This document shows, piece after piece, positions 13,601 to 26,960 of a stretch of DNA of 64,000 nt; position 1 is the stretch's first letter, and each line of letters opens with the position of its first letter. The position numbers were made by a program, and so were the translations under genes. Origin of the DNA: Dysidea avara (taxonomy: Eukaryota > Porifera > Demospongiae > Dictyoceratida > Dysideidae); NCBI RefSeq assembly GCF_963678975.1, contig NC_089272.1, forward strand, positions 8,600,408-8,664,407, written 5' to 3'. Under the pieces are notes generated by a model, which saw nothing but the letters and a program-made list of their open reading frames with translations, made no database searches and had not been told where the DNA came from.

Positions 13601-16600
13601 CGCTTTATACGGTAGGCCGGGGCCTAATAATGTATGACTTTACCCACACTTACACAATTTATTTTCAGCTCCTCCAATTGTAATGGACTTAATGGCAGAT
13701 TTTGCTTCATTTAACAACACTAGTGGACTTTACAATATTTCCTGGACACCTCCATCACCAGACAATGGACCATATTATCAAATTTTGTATTACTCATTCT
13801 CTTCAGCCTACACCATAGGACCATTATATAATGGCTCCTTTAATGTGACTCTGGATCAAAATCAAAACTATTATTGTTTTCCTAATGTTCTTTACTACTC
13901 TAATTACACCTTTATGGTTACAACTATCAATACTAAATATAACATTGATAATGGACCTGCTGAGATTGTGACTCAGACTGATAGTGCAGGTATGCATGTA
14001 CAAGGAAGTTATTGTCTCAATAATTGTTTATATACATGCGTGTAATAGTTATAATGCATTTGCAAGGAATTTTGCTGATATATACACCCAAAAGCCCAAG
14101 GACCTCAGGATGAAGGGTATTATATCAACAAAAGCAGATGCAGTTGTGGTATAAGTAATAGTTGTCACATGGGAATGAGGCTTTGCATGACCGACAGCCT
14201 GAATGTCACAATAAGCCAATTAAGGGCTGAGTGCATACATATCAGACAGATATCTAATTGCCCCATGTTACAGCTAATATGTAACACTTCCAAGCGATCA
14301 ATCACACAAGCCAATACGAATGCAACCATTGTACACAGAACAGGTACATGAGAGAGTCTACATTGACTGGTCATTCAGTAGATCTTAAGGTTGCCTTATA
14401 CATTTCCGTAAGATTTGCACAGGCTGACCTTAAGTGGTACCTGAATGACTGTTTATAAATATATATATATGCATGCTTAAAATATTTGATTATGAGTCAG
14501 CAGCTGGACATTCTGGCTACATTTAACCATGATGGATAGACAAATCCTAGAGATAGCGCAGAAAATTTCAGTTTCATGAGTTCAGTGTTTTTAATCAATC
14601 CTATTGAATTGTTAATGACATAATTACCAAGTTTACTAAAATCCCAGAGGAGTAAGCTTGCTTGCAGAGTGGTTATTTCATGTAGAGTGATGATTTTGTC
14701 TTATCAGTAATGTGGGTGTGGTCCATATTTAAAACACATGTGGAAGTGGTTGCTATAGTACTAGTCCTTACCTTAGTCCACAATGTTTTTCAACTGATAG
14801 CGAGGATAACAAAATGCTTTCCGTCTGAGTAGTTTTCATGGCTGAATCCAAGTTTTGCATACTGTATAGTAGGGACCACAAAGGAGTAGACGTGGCCTAT
14901 GAAATAACATCACCGAACCCTCAATTTTCCCTGATGTCAATGAGGCAGTATTGGTTAGGTAAACCTAAGCCCAAACAAGCTTTCAAATCAACCCGAAACA
15001 CTTCAACAAGTTGCTACGGAATTTTAAAAAAATTATTTAAGCGAATTTTCTAGTGGCTGACTGACTGAGTAAGTGACTGACTGATGCCTTCAGACAAGCA
15101 TAGTTCAATCACAACTAAGGATACAGGCTTGAATTTCTCAGTGTTCCACGTTGCTGTGGCCTGAGAGGTGCCTTTTGGCATACTGCAGTACGTATAATGC
15201 ATTCTTCATGGACTTACTAGTGTCCTCCTTTGTGTCCCATTCATCTTTGCTGACAGCGAAAAGTGTTGATTTGGCAGTAGCATGTGATGGCTTCTCTTTG
15301 TAGTGGAAATCATCCGTATTTTTCATAGTGGCTATTTTGTTAGCAGAAGTGCTTTTCATAACAGTTCTTGATTCGTACTGCCATGTAACAGGTTGAACAC
15401 AGCCCACAACAAAGAGCAATGGATACTTCACTTTAAGACGATAATTGATAACAGTGGGGTGTGCAGACCATTTGTTTTTTTGGTATGCAGAGATTGCAGA
15501 AATGCTTTTCGAACAGTCCTTGATTTGAAATGCTGTGTAATGGGTTGAACATAGCTGACAACCAAGTGTAATATATACTTCACTTTTCAGACAATAACAA
15601 ATATAGCTGGGGCGCACAGCACCATTTTAGATGTGGTATGCATGAATTCACCAGTCACAATAATTTAAATAAAATGTTTACAAAAAAGTCAACAAACAAG
15701 TGCATAAAAAATTAGGAATTTTCAACTAGAGTAGGGACCACATAGCACATCAATAAAAAGTACTGAAACAAGTTGGAATAGTCCATGATATAAAACAATA
15801 AGAAGTGCTATATCCCTACTGTGCATTTCTGTAATGGTATTTTGAGCATAGTAGGGATACAACACTGCCTATTGTTTTGATGTGATTTAATATCATGGAC
15901 TACTCCAACATGTAACACTTACACACCTCAGATCAAAGGAGCCGCCTGGACTACATTAGCCCAGCTAGCCAGGCTACATACGAAATGTAGCTGGCCTACA
16001 ACTGGGCACTGACTATATAGACGTTGATGCCGAAATTGATTGTGGGGGATCGATTAGTACTCACGTGATAGGATGCACGGCTTGGATTTCATCAAGAAAA
16101 CCACTCATACAGAGAGCATTTTGTTATCCTTGCCATCCTATGAGTTAAATGTTGGGTTAAGATGAGAACTAGTGCTATAGCTTATTCAGTGATCATTTCT
16201 GCAGGTTTTATGGACACGCCCCCATCACAAAGCTACCACTCTGCATGGAGTAACCACTCGACAAGCAAGTTTACCTATCTAGGCCTTTAGTGAACTCCGT
16301 ACTACTTTGTCCATAAACGATTCAAAAGCACTGATTAAACATCAAACTCGCATAACCGAAATTCTCTGTGGTATCTATAGGATATGTCTGTTCATCGTAA
16401 CGGAACATAACCAGCTGCTGACCCATAATCGAATATGTTAGGTATGCATATATGTTACATTAGGCATTCCACTATTCAAGATTTTTAAATTAAAAAATTC
16501 TCCGTATATTCCCTAATAGAACCATGGCATAAAGTAATAACTCGCGTCCAATAAGGATGAAAATCGCTATGTGGTTTGTCCACATACTGATCATGAAAAT

Positions 16601-19600
16601 CTTAGTTTTGTCTTGCGCATTACATATAAAGTGTTGTTTTGTAATCTTTTCAAGCCTTGTAAATACTTTAAAACTTTAAAAAACGTACTGTCAGGTGGAA
16701 GGTAGTCACTGGTACTTACTTTAAATTAAAGTAAGTAGTTACTTCGCTTGGGTTAGCAATTTTCAGCTCCACAGTAATTTTCTTATGGTTGTGTCATCAG
16801 CTCAAAAGTATAAACCACTTCAAAATTGACATAACAATGCCATAATTGAACCACAACTCCACCTTAGGTATTGTTGGTTTGTTGCATCATTGTGACACCT
16901 CCACTTTAGTTGCTTACCTTTATAAGTTGTTAACTTGATGTTTTTACTTACGTACTTGACATAGCCTCTTGCCTATGGTATACACCATTGTATTGAGAAG
17001 TGTGCAATAGGTGAAACATATTGCTCACCACAGAGCATACAAAGATAGCTGAAATCCGAGAAGACCTCAAGTTACTCTCATTACACGTACAAACTTGCAA
17101 CTTAAAGCAACTGCAGTTTCAAGACAGTCCAGGTTGCTGGATGGCTTCCTAATTCATTGTGCCATTTTCCCCTTTAAAATGCACGGGAGTCCGGAAGAAA
17201 AGTGTACTTATCAGTTTTTAAGCACTGTGCATGCCAAAGTAGCTAATTCCAACCCAACAAACTATATATTTCTGAGATCGGCTATCAATACTCTATCTCT
17301 TGAGCATGTAAAAAGCCAAATTTAAAAATCAGGCTGGAATGCCTAATTACATCCAGTGACTGCACTCGTATTGGCTTGGGTGGTTGATCACCCTGTACAC
17401 GCTATCATCCTGATACAGTAAGTGTTACATATTAGCTGCTAGATTTTTCTAGAACATTCTCTGTGTGTTCTATTAGATGATTTCAACGAAAGCAAAAATG
17501 TGCGCACTATTATTAGAGCATTAGCACCATACTATTGTTGTAACACTTTGAGGCTCAGTCTAGTAGCTATTTCATTAAATTGGAGCCATTTTCATATTGA
17601 TCAGTGGTATATTGGTAGTATTAACTTAGTCTTGCCCCCAGTTGGTCTGCGAGCAGACTAGTATGACCGACTCGCACCAATCATCATCATCATAATCATC
17701 ATAAAAAGTGCTATGCTAGCACAATATGTGATACAACAGGCTAGAAATCATATCCCAGTTAAAAAGATGTAGGATTTGCTTTGTTTAAAGTTGAGCAATT
17801 GCATCTTTTCACGTGTGCATGAAAAATCCATATACTCTAATAGAACAGTCACTGCAAAATTGAATGTTCTAGTCAATGCTATGGCCTGATATAGCATCCT
17901 TTGGCTTCTCCAAGAAATATAGGAGTGAAGCATTACTTGGTCATCTACAGTTCTTCATTACCCAAGTAATATAGGAGCGGAGCACTGCTTGGTCATCTAC
18001 AGTTCCTCATTACAACAGGTTATTCTACTTTGGACGATCCTTGTTTTACCTCCTGCGAAAACACAATACAAGCGGAGTCCACATAAATTACAGGAACACT
18101 CAGCTCATTTAAGGGAAATTTTTAATTGTTTCAAAAAACGCAAAAGTTTTTATATGAATATCCTACGATCACGCATACCTATTCACTTTCATTTAAATCA
18201 CTATAGTGGAAATAAATATAGACCTAATACAACTTTATATTCAAGTATAGCTATCATGCATGCATGAACTAGCAAATAATGTTTGTGGTAGTATGTGTCT
18301 AAGGACACCCTTGTCACTTTTTGTTTTGTTTTTTCATCAATAATACTGATGGTTTTCTCTTTGTTGGTAGCTGTCCGGGATGAGTAGGTAGTTTTCTGTA
18401 TCACTTGTACGATCATCATTGTTCCTGTAGCAGTTAGCTATGATCTGTAGATAAGAAGAAATAGTAAGCCTCAAAACCTTGACTTTGAAAATACAAAAAG
18501 AAGTGAAATCCACTCAAAAACAGCCAAAAAGTGTGGCCTTCAAAAGTCTGGGCGAAAAAGTTGTGAAATCAAAGGTGGCGGCCATGAAATGGCTGCAGTG
18601 ATGTTAATGATAATAAATTTTATTAATGCACAGAGTCATTATTAAAATTTGCTAGCGTTAATAATTTCATGGCCGCCACCTTTGATTTCACAACATTTTC
18701 ACCCAACCTTTTGAAGGCAGTACTTTTTTTTGCAGCTTGGCTGTTTTTGAGTGGATTAGCTGTAACACAGGATATTTGAGCTTTGCCTGATATGTATGCC
18801 CTCTGCCCTCGGGCCTGCAGCCCTCAGACAGTTGAGCATACATATCAGGCAAAGCCCTCATGCCCGTGTTACAACTATTACTTGTTTCAGTATTTTTATC
18901 AATGTGCTATGGTCCCTACTCTAGTTGAAAATTCCAAGATTTTTTGTGTACTTGTTGGTATAGACTAGTATAGGATTAATTGTCTTCTAGTATAATTATA
19001 TATCTACAGGTGTAGGTGATTTCCCTACTTCTTTTCTATGATCCCTAATTGAATTTAAGATTCCTCATTTTTCCTTAAATTTGTATAAATAAGAGTGCAG
19101 TTAAGCTCTATTAAATATGTATCCTTATCTCACAGATTATTATCATTGCTGCTGTTATATGTAGATAGTCAAATAACCCTTACGAATATCTTAGAGTGTA
19201 CCATTATGCTGCTGTCAATTTGATTACAGCACCCACTGCCGTCCGTGACCTCAGTGTCACAGCATCGTCACCTGAATCAATTTTCATCAGCTGGAGTCAT
19301 CCCAATTATCCGAATGGTCCACTAACACAATATACTGTCTATTACACAGCAAATCTACAGATGAAACGTAGCGTATCAACTGATGGGTTTGATCTTGTTA
19401 TAGTGCCAGGAAACATGACCAGTCTAAATTTAACTGGATTAGAGGCATTTACAATGTATACTATTTTAATATCAGCAAGTGGGGAAGGGGTAAAAGATAG
19501 TTTTGCTGAAAGTGAAGTGATTACCAGGACAAATACAACTGGTAAGTTATGTTGTACATGTAGTCATTTGTATCATTCATGTGTGATATACACTGACTGG

Positions 19601-22600
19601 GACAGGAAGATAGCTACGTATGTGTACATTTGCTAAAACGCCAACCAACTACTTGAGCAGTGCAAACTGTATTCACAGTAATAACCTCTGTATAGAGTAT
19701 AACTACTTTCAGTGTGAAATATCGTACACTGTATCAGCATGTATATTATAGCTTACTTATAATCTTGGTAACATGGGCAGATAGTAATTATTTTTTGTTT
19801 TCAATAAAATCAAATAGTTATAATTTGTACATTAGAATGTGCCAGCTTCATGAGGTAAACAACTGAAATGATTTATAGAAGATTGTGTGTATGTAAATGT
19901 AAACCATTTTGTTGGTTACAATGTGACGCATTCTTTTGCAGTACCTTTGGTTCCTCCAACACTTCCTCCTACATTGTCACCACCTCGTTCTCCAACTGCC
20001 CACACCATCACTTTGTTACTACCACCACCTCATCAAATTGACACTGGAGAACTATAGTGAGCTATTATTAATAGCACATATTGCCTTTAAAATGTGCAAT
20101 AATAACTGAAATTCAGTAATTTTATAAGCCTGTATTACTCTTCCTTCAGTTTGTTTGGAATAATTGTGGTTTCTGGAGAAGAACTTGAGAATACACCAAT
20201 GGATATTATTACCAGTAGTAATGGTCAACTACCACCTCCATATCCTGGGAGAGATGGTGTCTATACTGCAGCAGTGTGGCACGATATAGAAGATGTACCA
20301 TTAACATTTGTTGCTGGTGATGGAGAGATTACTGTGTCACCTGATGGAACAGAATATTATAACAGAAGATTATCAAAGTGTACCACTTATGGAGTGTTTT
20401 ATTACATTAGACTACAATCTGATACTGGACGTGAGGTACAGTAGTTGCTTCATGATTACGTAATTAAGGAAAACCCATTAATGTCTTAACGGTGTTATAA
20501 CTGTACAGGGGTAGCAGTGCCAGTATTCATTGGCAAATGAGTGAGGAGAGTTTTATTGAATTTCAACAACTAACATAACATTGCAACTCTAATTACAACT
20601 TTATAACCACACGTATATGGGCGTAGAATGAAACCTTCCTTATCTGGACCTCTATTATCTGGGGACCTCCATTGTCCAGACAGCCCAAAGTTGTCATGTG
20701 GGTTGTGTATAATCTATTGACAAAAATGAAGTTTGAGTTAGATGAAAGTACAAGGAGGGAGCCTAAAGATTGTTGTTTACTTGTTAGGTGGGGGGGGTAG
20801 GTATAAACAGTGGACCCAGGGATCCAAGGACCAGGGGACCCAAGTACCCGCAGAGACCCAACTTTTTCACTTTTCATGGAAATTTACATACTTTGCAATG
20901 TTTATCTGCATTTTTTACTTTTAGCCAGACACCCTCTGCTAGTCACAGTGGCTTATCTCGCATAGCCAATCCGCTTTCTGTCCGTTGCAATTGTTCACAC
21001 TGTGTTTAATTCAATTAAAAAATAACAAACACCTCTGAAAATCTCCTGCAGTAGGCTACCTGTGCTGCACAAAAGCATGCTAGCCTATTATGTCACCAGT
21101 TAATAAGTTCAGTGCACATGAAAATAACTTCAGTGAAGTAATCAGCAGCCCAATAAACATACTTCATGCCATGTAGCACATTAATGTAAAGACCTGTTAG
21201 AGAAACAAGCCTTTGATTAATACTACAGTTACTGGAGGCGTGAAGAATGAGTGGCCTACAAGTCACTTATACTGTAATTTCTAGGCATTGTGCAATTACA
21301 TAAGGAGCCATCGAGGACAAAAAGAAAGACTATTTTAGACTATATTGTCACTGTGATTTGCAAAGGTATCTAGTACAAGGATATAATATATGACATTGTG
21401 AATTCCCAAAAATTCCAGGATACCCATGGGTGCTTGGCTCCCCAGGTCCTTGGATCCCTGGGTCCACTGTTTATACCTATCAATTAGGGGGCTTGTTTAT
21501 TCTGCTAATAATAACAACCACTTGGATGCTAGGTGATAATACATCTTTGCAGCCCAGGCAGTGACCGTAACTGCTCTGTAGTAACTTCCTCTTCTGTCTG
21601 TAAATAGCACTAACTGATAGCAATAATAACCATTAGGCCAATCCAACTTGTCCAGTTTCTGGTCCTAGCTAGTCACATCCAAATAACAATGCAGGTGGGC
21701 AGGTTTGGCCATTATACCATTAAGACTCAAATTATTCTCCTAGCGCAAACAGTGTAAAAACATGACCGTTTAACAGAAAAATAAGTTATTATTATTGCAT
21801 AATTTATCCATTTGGTTGACAGCTTACATTAACAGCTACATTGTCAAACTAAGATAGCTAACATAAACTAACTGAGACTTCATAACTCAACTCTGCAGCA
21901 TTGACTATTGCAAGTATAGAACAATAATCTTAATAATAAGAAAGATAGATAGCTATATCACCAATTCATCGCTGTATTAAGAGGTGGCAACATATAGCTA
22001 GCGCATCATTCTGTAAAGTTATGTGAAGATTTAAGTTTATTTTCCTAGTACCTTCATCCATTGAAACGATTATAAATCTGTTTAACTATGTACATAGCTA
22101 TATACATTAACTTGTGATGAGTACTTCAGAGCATGAAGTTGCCTCTCAATAGACAGTCTACTTGCTTACACATGTGATTAAAGTAGTGTAATTATACAAG
22201 TAGTGTTTTCACAAGAATGTAAGATCATACACATTTTCAAACAGAGTAACTAATGGTTAGAATAGTTTACCAGAATAGCTATAGTATCGCACTTTCTGAT
22301 TCTTTGTTCTCATTTTAGATTAGGCCCCGGCCTATTATGCCCAAAACTTTACCTATTATTCTTTTGAACATTGCTAAAAAATTAAGCCTATTATTCTTAA
22401 AATTGTGCTTTCAAAATTAAGACTATGCTCTAGAACTGACTATTTATTAGAGTATATATCAGTCTTCCTGAATGCTGTATTACAGTAAGTGACTGCTATA
22501 TTAGTGTATTTCGATCTTATTTCTGCAAAGTGTGAATAACTAGCAAAGAAACAGTTTAATAAGTTATATCACGTGATTTTAAATATGAAATGTACTAATA

Positions 22601-25600
22601 ATACTGTTGGCTGTGATTATTTGCCATCTTTCAGGCGTGCGTATTGGGCATTTTAATTAAATTTTCAAGCATTGTCCCTATTGTTCTGGCATATGCTCAA
22701 TGCTTTTGGTCACCTATTATGCTTTAAATGATGCCTGCATAATTGGCCGGGGCCTATATTAGAACTATTGAGCATTGATTACCATTACTTTTATATTGAT
22801 TGAAAGACTAATAATAATCATCATTATACAGTGTACACATGCATGTCACCAAATCTTGCAATTTTGCAAAATGGATGAGGATGGTGGACCAGAAACCGGA
22901 TTTCCCTTTGGGATGGCCTTACTTGTATTTAAATCTGTTGCTTTAGCATCAATGCATATGGTAGTGTGTCATGCGGCCAAGAAAGCCGGCACGCCACACC
23001 CGTGAGTATATTAACAGGAAGAAAGAGAACACGATTTTCATGCATTCATATCTCCATCCTGCCTTTAAAAAAACTGCACAATTTTTTGCTGTAGACATGC
23101 CTGTCAATGTCAGTACTCCACATACCAAATTTCAGCAATACATTTCAAGCATTCCCAAAATAATGAGACTTCAAAATTGGCTTAGTTTCTTCGATTATTT
23201 TTCCTCCTCTTTCGCACATTGCCATAAAACGCGAATGTCGTATCTGATTGCCTTGACATTCAGCACACAGAAGGAAGGTATAGTGGTGCATCTTGGTACC
23301 AAGTTTGGCTAGTATGCAATAGTTAGTCAAGGAGTTATTATCAATTATTCGTGAAAAATAACATCAATATGTTGTCACGCCTACAGGGTAAACTGCTTAT
23401 GGAAAAAAGCTGAATATCACCCTGTACGGTATTTAGTTAGAAACAAATCACCCTGTAGAGAGATCAGGTAGCACAAATAAGTCACCCTATAGAGAGTTCA
23501 GCTAAAAAGAAGCCACCCTGTTGAGAAATCAGTTACAAAAGAAGTGATATCTAATCAAAACAGCCAAATTATTAAAAAGGGGTGTGGCCTCCAAAAAAAT
23601 CCAGGGTGAAAAAAGATACACAATCCAAGGTGGCAGCCAAGAAATAGCTGTGATGGTAGGTTATTGAATAATTAATTAATTTAAATGGCAAAAATTGATA
23701 ATGACAGTTCAAGTGAATTCCTTAACTTGGAGGAGGCAACGCAAATTCACCTGAATCACAACATTGTCATAAATAATACATACACGTATGAGATAAAATA
23801 TTATTATACTAAATATGCAGTCAAGTTGGAAGGGAGAAGCTGGGCATAGTGGGGAAGGATGAATACAGGGTAAAGGGTGAAGAGTGGGAACTGGTGATTG
23901 AGCAAAGAGAGTTGTGGATGGTAATCATTGGAATAGAGTGTTGCATTAAAGTCAGTTCATAAACAGAGGGATCACGATTGGAAAATGCTAAAGGTCTATT
24001 ACTAACTGTAGGTGGATGATAAATAAGCAAATTCTAATGGGTAGTGAGCTCAATAACTAGATGGCCTCAAATCATGTAATTGCCCATCACATTGAGTTTC
24101 AGAAGCAATCACTTCAGCAACTAAAGGAGAGTTCACAGTATCTGGGGTATCAAAGTTACCAAATGTGAAATTTTCTGTTCTGCAACAGCAGCAATGGCCT
24201 CATCAAACAACTCCAAATCAGTTGGCCTAACTTTCTCTGTAATAACAGCTCCTTGAGATAACGCCGAAGTAAACTGAATGTGTGAACGTTCAATGGCAAC
24301 ATCATGAGGATCTGCATTATCAGGGTCCAAAGAAGCATATTCAACAGAGAGCGATGAAAACCTATTGATGACAGGAACTGTAGAAGGAAAGTTAACATCA
24401 CACACTGTGTTTTTCCTGTAGAAGCCAGATGATACTTAATTCTATCCAACTTGTCACTACAGAGCTGACTGTCATCTCCCTCAACATCTTGGGGCAAATC
24501 CTCTAAACATCTATCCTCCTCAATTAAACAACCCTGCAACCAATCATCCTCGGAGAAGTGCCCAAAAGCATTAAATTTGGCATTATAATGGTATATAATA
24601 CTTGAACACTCAGCTGTTCAACAAGGTGGCGAAAGCCTTGCCTGTGGACAGCCCATTCCACACAGTGGAAATCCAAGCAATTGAGTGAAGAATTTCTACA
24701 CTTGAAGGTGTCCCAATACCAAAGTTATCCACTACTAAAAATCCACCTCCTGCTGCTTCTACCAGCGTTTTGTACTGAGTATCTTTCTCCATCTCTCCTC
24801 TAAGAGCTGCAAACCCAGGAGTGATGGCTGAATGTGACGGAACCCCAGAATGGGGACACTTCAAACAGAAATGTCAAAGTAGGTTGGATGACCATTGTAA
24901 AAATCTGGATGAAAAAATATCATTGTTAAAATTTTGCCATTAACCTACCATCACAGCCATTTTTGGCTGCCACCTTGGATTTCACATACTTTTCACCCTG
25001 GCTTTATTGGAGGCTGCACCCTTCTTTACAGCTTGGCTGTTTTGGATTAGATATTATTAGAATGTATTTCTTAGTTATGAACATTTCTAAGATACGGACA
25101 GTAGTATGTACTAGACTGCACGGATAGGAGAGGTTTCACTGCTGTCAATTTCATGTCCATTGAAGAACTGTGTATTGCATAAAAGAGGAAATTACATTGT
25201 GTAGTTGCGTGGTATGGGATTTTTCAATAGATATGAAATCCACAGGTATCTCATACAAGTATGGGATAGCATAACTATTTGTGACCAGGCCTGCGAAAAC
25301 AGGGCATGTGGGCACAAACTACACACCATCACACTACAGGTCGTATCTCAGTATTAGAACAGAATATTTGCATTTTGTAACTTGCATCGTAAAGCCAATT
25401 AAATGCTTACCAAGAGCTGAAAATTACATTGCCATAGCATAGTGGCATAAAACGTTATGAGTGATAGAAAATTGAAAAAGCAGGAAAAAAATCATGTGCC
25501 CACATGCCCTATTTTCGCTGGCCGTCACATTTTCCGAAGCACTAGCATACTACCATATATTCCCCAAATAAGAAGTTTACATGCAAATTCACCTGTCTAC

Positions 25601-26861
25601 GTATCCACTACCATGTTATCCAAGATAGTTTGGCCAAAGGGTAAATAATTAGCTTCTTAATTTGATTTTTCACTAATTAAAATAATTTTATACACAGTAT
25701 TGTGGTTAAACTGAGAACATACCTGTAATTACTGTAAGCTACAGGAATTCTTTATAATGTAAATATGATGTGGTTGTATGTAATATCACTGCAATAATTA
25801 TAATGTAGAACTTATATTAATTATATGAATTTCAGTTACATTAATTATGTTATATTTACCTCCATGGATTATATCCGTTACAGGATGATGGTCCTCTGAT
25901 TGTTGATAGTGAATACTTGTCAGTGAAGATTACAGATTGTCCTGATGATGATGATGACAGCACTGTTGTCATTGCAGTTGTAGTGTCTCTTTTTGTCTTC
26001 TTATTAATACTTCTGGTAATTATTGGAGTGATAGTGTGCATATGTTACAGCAGGTATGAGTGTGACTGGTTCTGTAAGTAAAGTTGATGGTTTATTTATA
26101 TAATTCTACAGATATTTTCAGCGGAAAGAAAAAGACAACGATAGCACAGATTTTCTGCAGAAAGAAAAGGTCAATGGAAAAGTTGCTTTTTCTGGATCTG
26201 ACAATGTTGAGATGGATTCACGCTATAGTGTTGCCTTCCATCCTAGTGTAGTATTAAAACAGAATGGTGACGTTTTAAAGCAGAATGATGATGTTGTGGT
26301 ACAAGTTATATCAAATGATGGAGCACTTGCTGAACTGGATGCTAACATTGCTAAGGAAAACAAGGCAAGTCAGCATTATTATAATAGTATTATAATACTG
26401 TTAACACTGTTAATATAAACATATAATAGTAGCTGCGTGCATATATAAATAAGTAATAGTGCTGAAAATGTGACAGGTTAAAGTGACTACAGTGGAACCT
26501 CATAATCAACTATATGCACCCTTGGGGATCACATATGTGCAACTGAAAATACATAGCTCTGAACTTGTGTACAAAATCACCTTAAAACAATGTTTAACAT
26601 CTTTGCAAATAGTAAAAATTTGAATAGCAGTCACTACTCATAAAACAATCATTAAAGCAATTATTATTTTCAGACATGAAAGTTTGGATAACTGAGGTTC
26701 CACTACAGTACCGTGTAGGGGGAAAGTTTCAATGGGTTAAACTTTAGCGGATTTCGTGATTTTGTCAAAAACCGTTAAAGTTTCCCCACAATTGCTTAGC
26801 AATGTGAAAGTCCCTGGATCTAGCCACCCCCGCTTATTTGGATTGTGCATCACTGTCTGTG

Positions 26862-26960
<99 letters not shown>

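Larger units (their letters stand above)
12447..13626 (+). mobile_element. hAT-like MITE carrying two nested insertions
   Basis: The outer ends TAGGCCCCAGCC and GGCCGGGGCCTA match the 436-bp family seen at 22321 and 27659. The flanking 8-mers ATAATATA (12439-12446) and ATAATGTA (13627-13634) differ by one base. The body is interrupted by an element at 12739-13371 and another at 13438-13612, both with their own target duplications. Confidence 0.85.

Noticed and set aside
15138..15617. 159-codon open frame on the minus strand
   Set aside because: It lies wholly inside a dispersed repeat with homologous non-coding copies elsewhere in the window, and has no recognisable domain.
22971..23312. 113-codon open frame on the plus strand
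   Set aside because: No domain recognised and no link in phase with the surrounding receptor exons; likely intronic noise or an unplaced repeat.
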